Origin: Alphaproteobacteria bacterium
GTDB lineage: Bacteria > Pseudomonadota > Alphaproteobacteria > UBA8366 > JADFVY01
DNA length: 6,874 bases
Assembly: GCA_029881615.1 (NCBI GenBank)
Contig: JAOUMF010000112.1
Location: forward strand, 1-6,874
Direction of reading: 5' to 3'
The position numbers were made by a program, and so were the translations under genes. The notes under the pieces are model-generated. The model was not told the origin of the DNA, searched no databases, and saw only the letters and a list, made by a program, of their open reading frames with translations. This document shows, one piece after another, positions 6,266-6,874 of the stretch; position 1 is the stretch's first letter, and the number at the start of each line of letters is the position of its first letter.

Positions 6266-6464
6266 CATTGTGGGTTCAGGGAAGGATCGTTCGCGCTGTC
6301 TTGTGCAGAGGCAATAATCGGTAAATTATTACCAAAACGGCGACCCGCTTCTTGCAATCTTTCACTCGCGTCACGAGACGCATTGCAATCGGTGACGCAA
6401 GCTGTACCCTTTTGTCGAAGACAGGAAATATGCATATCAGGTTAGAGAAAAAGGGTTCGCGGAC
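6266..6464 (+). promoter_or_regulatory. Leader of the oxidoreductase gene with several dyads
   Basis: These 199 bases between the BON lipoprotein and the oxidoreductase hold no gene of normal size and no clear intrinsic terminator for the lipoprotein. Structures seen: GGTAA-ATTA-TTACC (6320-6333), which overlaps a competing pair AATAAT/ATTATT (6313-6330); GCGTC-ACGA-GACGC (6368-6381); a wider pair GCGTCAC (6368-6374)/GTGACGC (6392-6398); and a direct repeat TTGCAATC at 6352-6359 and 6383-6390. A promoter-like TTGCAA (6383-6388) with TACCCT (6405-6410), 16 bases apart, would place the start near 6417. The G+C content drops relative to the coding regions. Confidence 0.4.
6368..6398. repeat. Nested inverted repeats around GCGTCAC / GTGACGC
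   Basis: The left arm GCGTCAC (6368-6374) can pair either locally with GACGC (6377-6381) or with GTGACGC (6392-6398), giving 7 perfect pairs around 17 bases. The right arm overlaps the proposed promoter spacer of the oxidoreductase gene, so a bound regulator would block it. The two alternatives could also form exclusive RNA stems if transcription starts further upstream. No terminator-like T-tract follows the short stem. Confidence 0.35.
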
Positions 6465-6474
6465 ATGCTGCTGA
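6430..6474 (+). CDS. Possible 14-codon upstream reading frame overlapping the oxidoreductase start
   Basis: An ATG at 6430 opens a 14-codon frame (MHIRLEKKGSRTCC) that ends with TGA at 6472-6474, 10 bases past the first base of the oxidoreductase ATG. The AGGA at 6423-6426 is only 3 bases before the ATG, closer than usual, so initiation would be weak. The peptide is not enriched in aromatic residues, which gives no support for classical attenuation by tryptophan or phenylalanine. It may be chance. Confidence 0.15.
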   Translation: MHIRLEKKGSRTCC

Positions 6475-6874
6475 AGCAGGTAACGCTCGACGACAAATAT
6501 ATACAGGAATCCGGCCGGGTCTATCTGACCGGTACCCAGGCGCTGGTCCGTTTGCCGATGCTGCAGCATCAGCGCGACGCGGCGGCTGGCCTGAACACGG
6601 CCTGCTTCATTTCGGGGTATCGCGGTTCGCCGCTCGGCGGCCTGGACACCGCCATGTGGCGCGCCCGGAAATATCTGGAAGAACATAATGTCCTTTTCCG
6701 CGCCGGCGTGAACGAAGACCTGGCCGCGACCGCCATCTGGGGAAGCCAGCAAGTCGGGCTTTTCCCTGGCGCAAAATATGATGGCGTCTTCGCCATGTGG
6801 TACGGCAAGGGCCCCGGCGTGGACCGGTCGGGCGACGCATTGAAACATGCCAATAATGCCGGCACCGCGCCCCA
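6465..6874 (+). CDS. Indolepyruvate:ferredoxin oxidoreductase, N-terminal 136 residues
   Basis: This is the start of a thiamine-diphosphate enzyme that oxidatively decarboxylates aryl pyruvates (from Trp, Phe and Tyr transamination) to aryl-acetyl-CoA, passing electrons to ferredoxin. The right edge cuts it. Motifs typical of the family's N-terminal domain are YLTGTQALVRLPMLQ (20-34), SGYRGSPLGGLD (50-61), NEDLAATAIWGSQQ (83-96) and YDGVFAMWYGKGPGVDRSG (105-123). DALKHANNAGTAP runs from 124 to the window end. Glu84 sits where related 2-oxoacid:ferredoxin oxidoreductases have their conserved cofactor-activating Glu (inferred). In proteobacteria with this N-terminus the enzyme is usually one long polypeptide fusing the alpha and beta subunits, about 1,150 residues; that cannot be confirmed here. 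Start: ATG at 6465 with AAGGG (6451-6455) 9 bases upstream. Substrate range in the bacterial fused forms is poorly defined, and branched-chain or other 2-oxo acids are possible. Confidence 0.92.
   Translation, partial: MLLKQVTLDDKYIQESGRVYLTGTQALVRLPMLQHQRDAAAGLNTACFISGYRGSPLGGLDTAMWRARKYLEEHNVLFRAGVNEDLAATAIWGSQQVGLFPGAKYDGVFAMWYGKGPGVDRSGDALKHANNAGTAP

Noticed and set aside
6266..6464. CRISPR-like or mobile-element repeats in the oxidoreductase leader
   Set aside because: The repeats are 5-8 bases, not regularly spaced, and no transposase, cas gene or target-site duplication is present.
6276..6848. A 190-codon minus-strand frame across the oxidoreductase start and its leader
   Set aside because: It overlaps the strongly conserved oxidoreductase N-terminus on the opposite strand and carries no motif.

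Overview
The window looks like ordinary chromosomal sequence from a high-GC alphaproteobacterium, probably of the Rhodospirillales type. This rests on gene content and protein style: a fused-type indolepyruvate:ferredoxin oxidoreductase start, an alphaproteobacterial ABC1 kinase N-terminus, an FAA1-like acyl-CoA synthetase and a pepF-type M3 peptidase. It is an inference, because no rRNA or other taxonomic marker is present. No tRNA, rRNA, CRISPR array, transposase, integrase or att site was found.

Layout: a divergent intergenic region at about 3692-3790 splits the window. To its left, all genes read on the minus strand. In transcription order they are the M3 oligoendopeptidase pepF (3691-1913), an alpha/beta hydrolase whose TTG start overlaps the pepF stop (1916-1110), a Suppressor-of-fused (SUFU) domain protein (1009-362) and the N-terminus of an ABC1/AarF atypical kinase (303-1, running off the window). 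To its right, all genes read on the plus strand. They are a long-chain acyl-CoA synthetase (3791-5590), a lipoprotein with two BON domains (5651-6265) and the start of indolepyruvate:ferredoxin oxidoreductase (6465 onward, cut by the window end). Every gene over about 200 codons is explained by a known family. The very long reading frames opposite pepF and the hydrolase are GC-driven shadows.

Function: pepF and the hydrolase look like a translationally coupled pair. Peptide turnover on the left and acyl-CoA formation plus aryl-pyruvate oxidation on the right are compatible with amino-acid and fatty-acid catabolism, but no single pathway joins the genes. The BON lipoprotein is an envelope protein with what seems to be its own promoter. 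The SUFU protein is the least understood gene here.

I found no convincing undescribed system. The items worth a second look are regulatory: dyads in the divergent promoter region and in the oxidoreductase leader, a possible 14-codon upstream reading frame overlapping the oxidoreductase start, and the TTG-coupled hydrolase. All of these are short motifs read by eye and could be chance.
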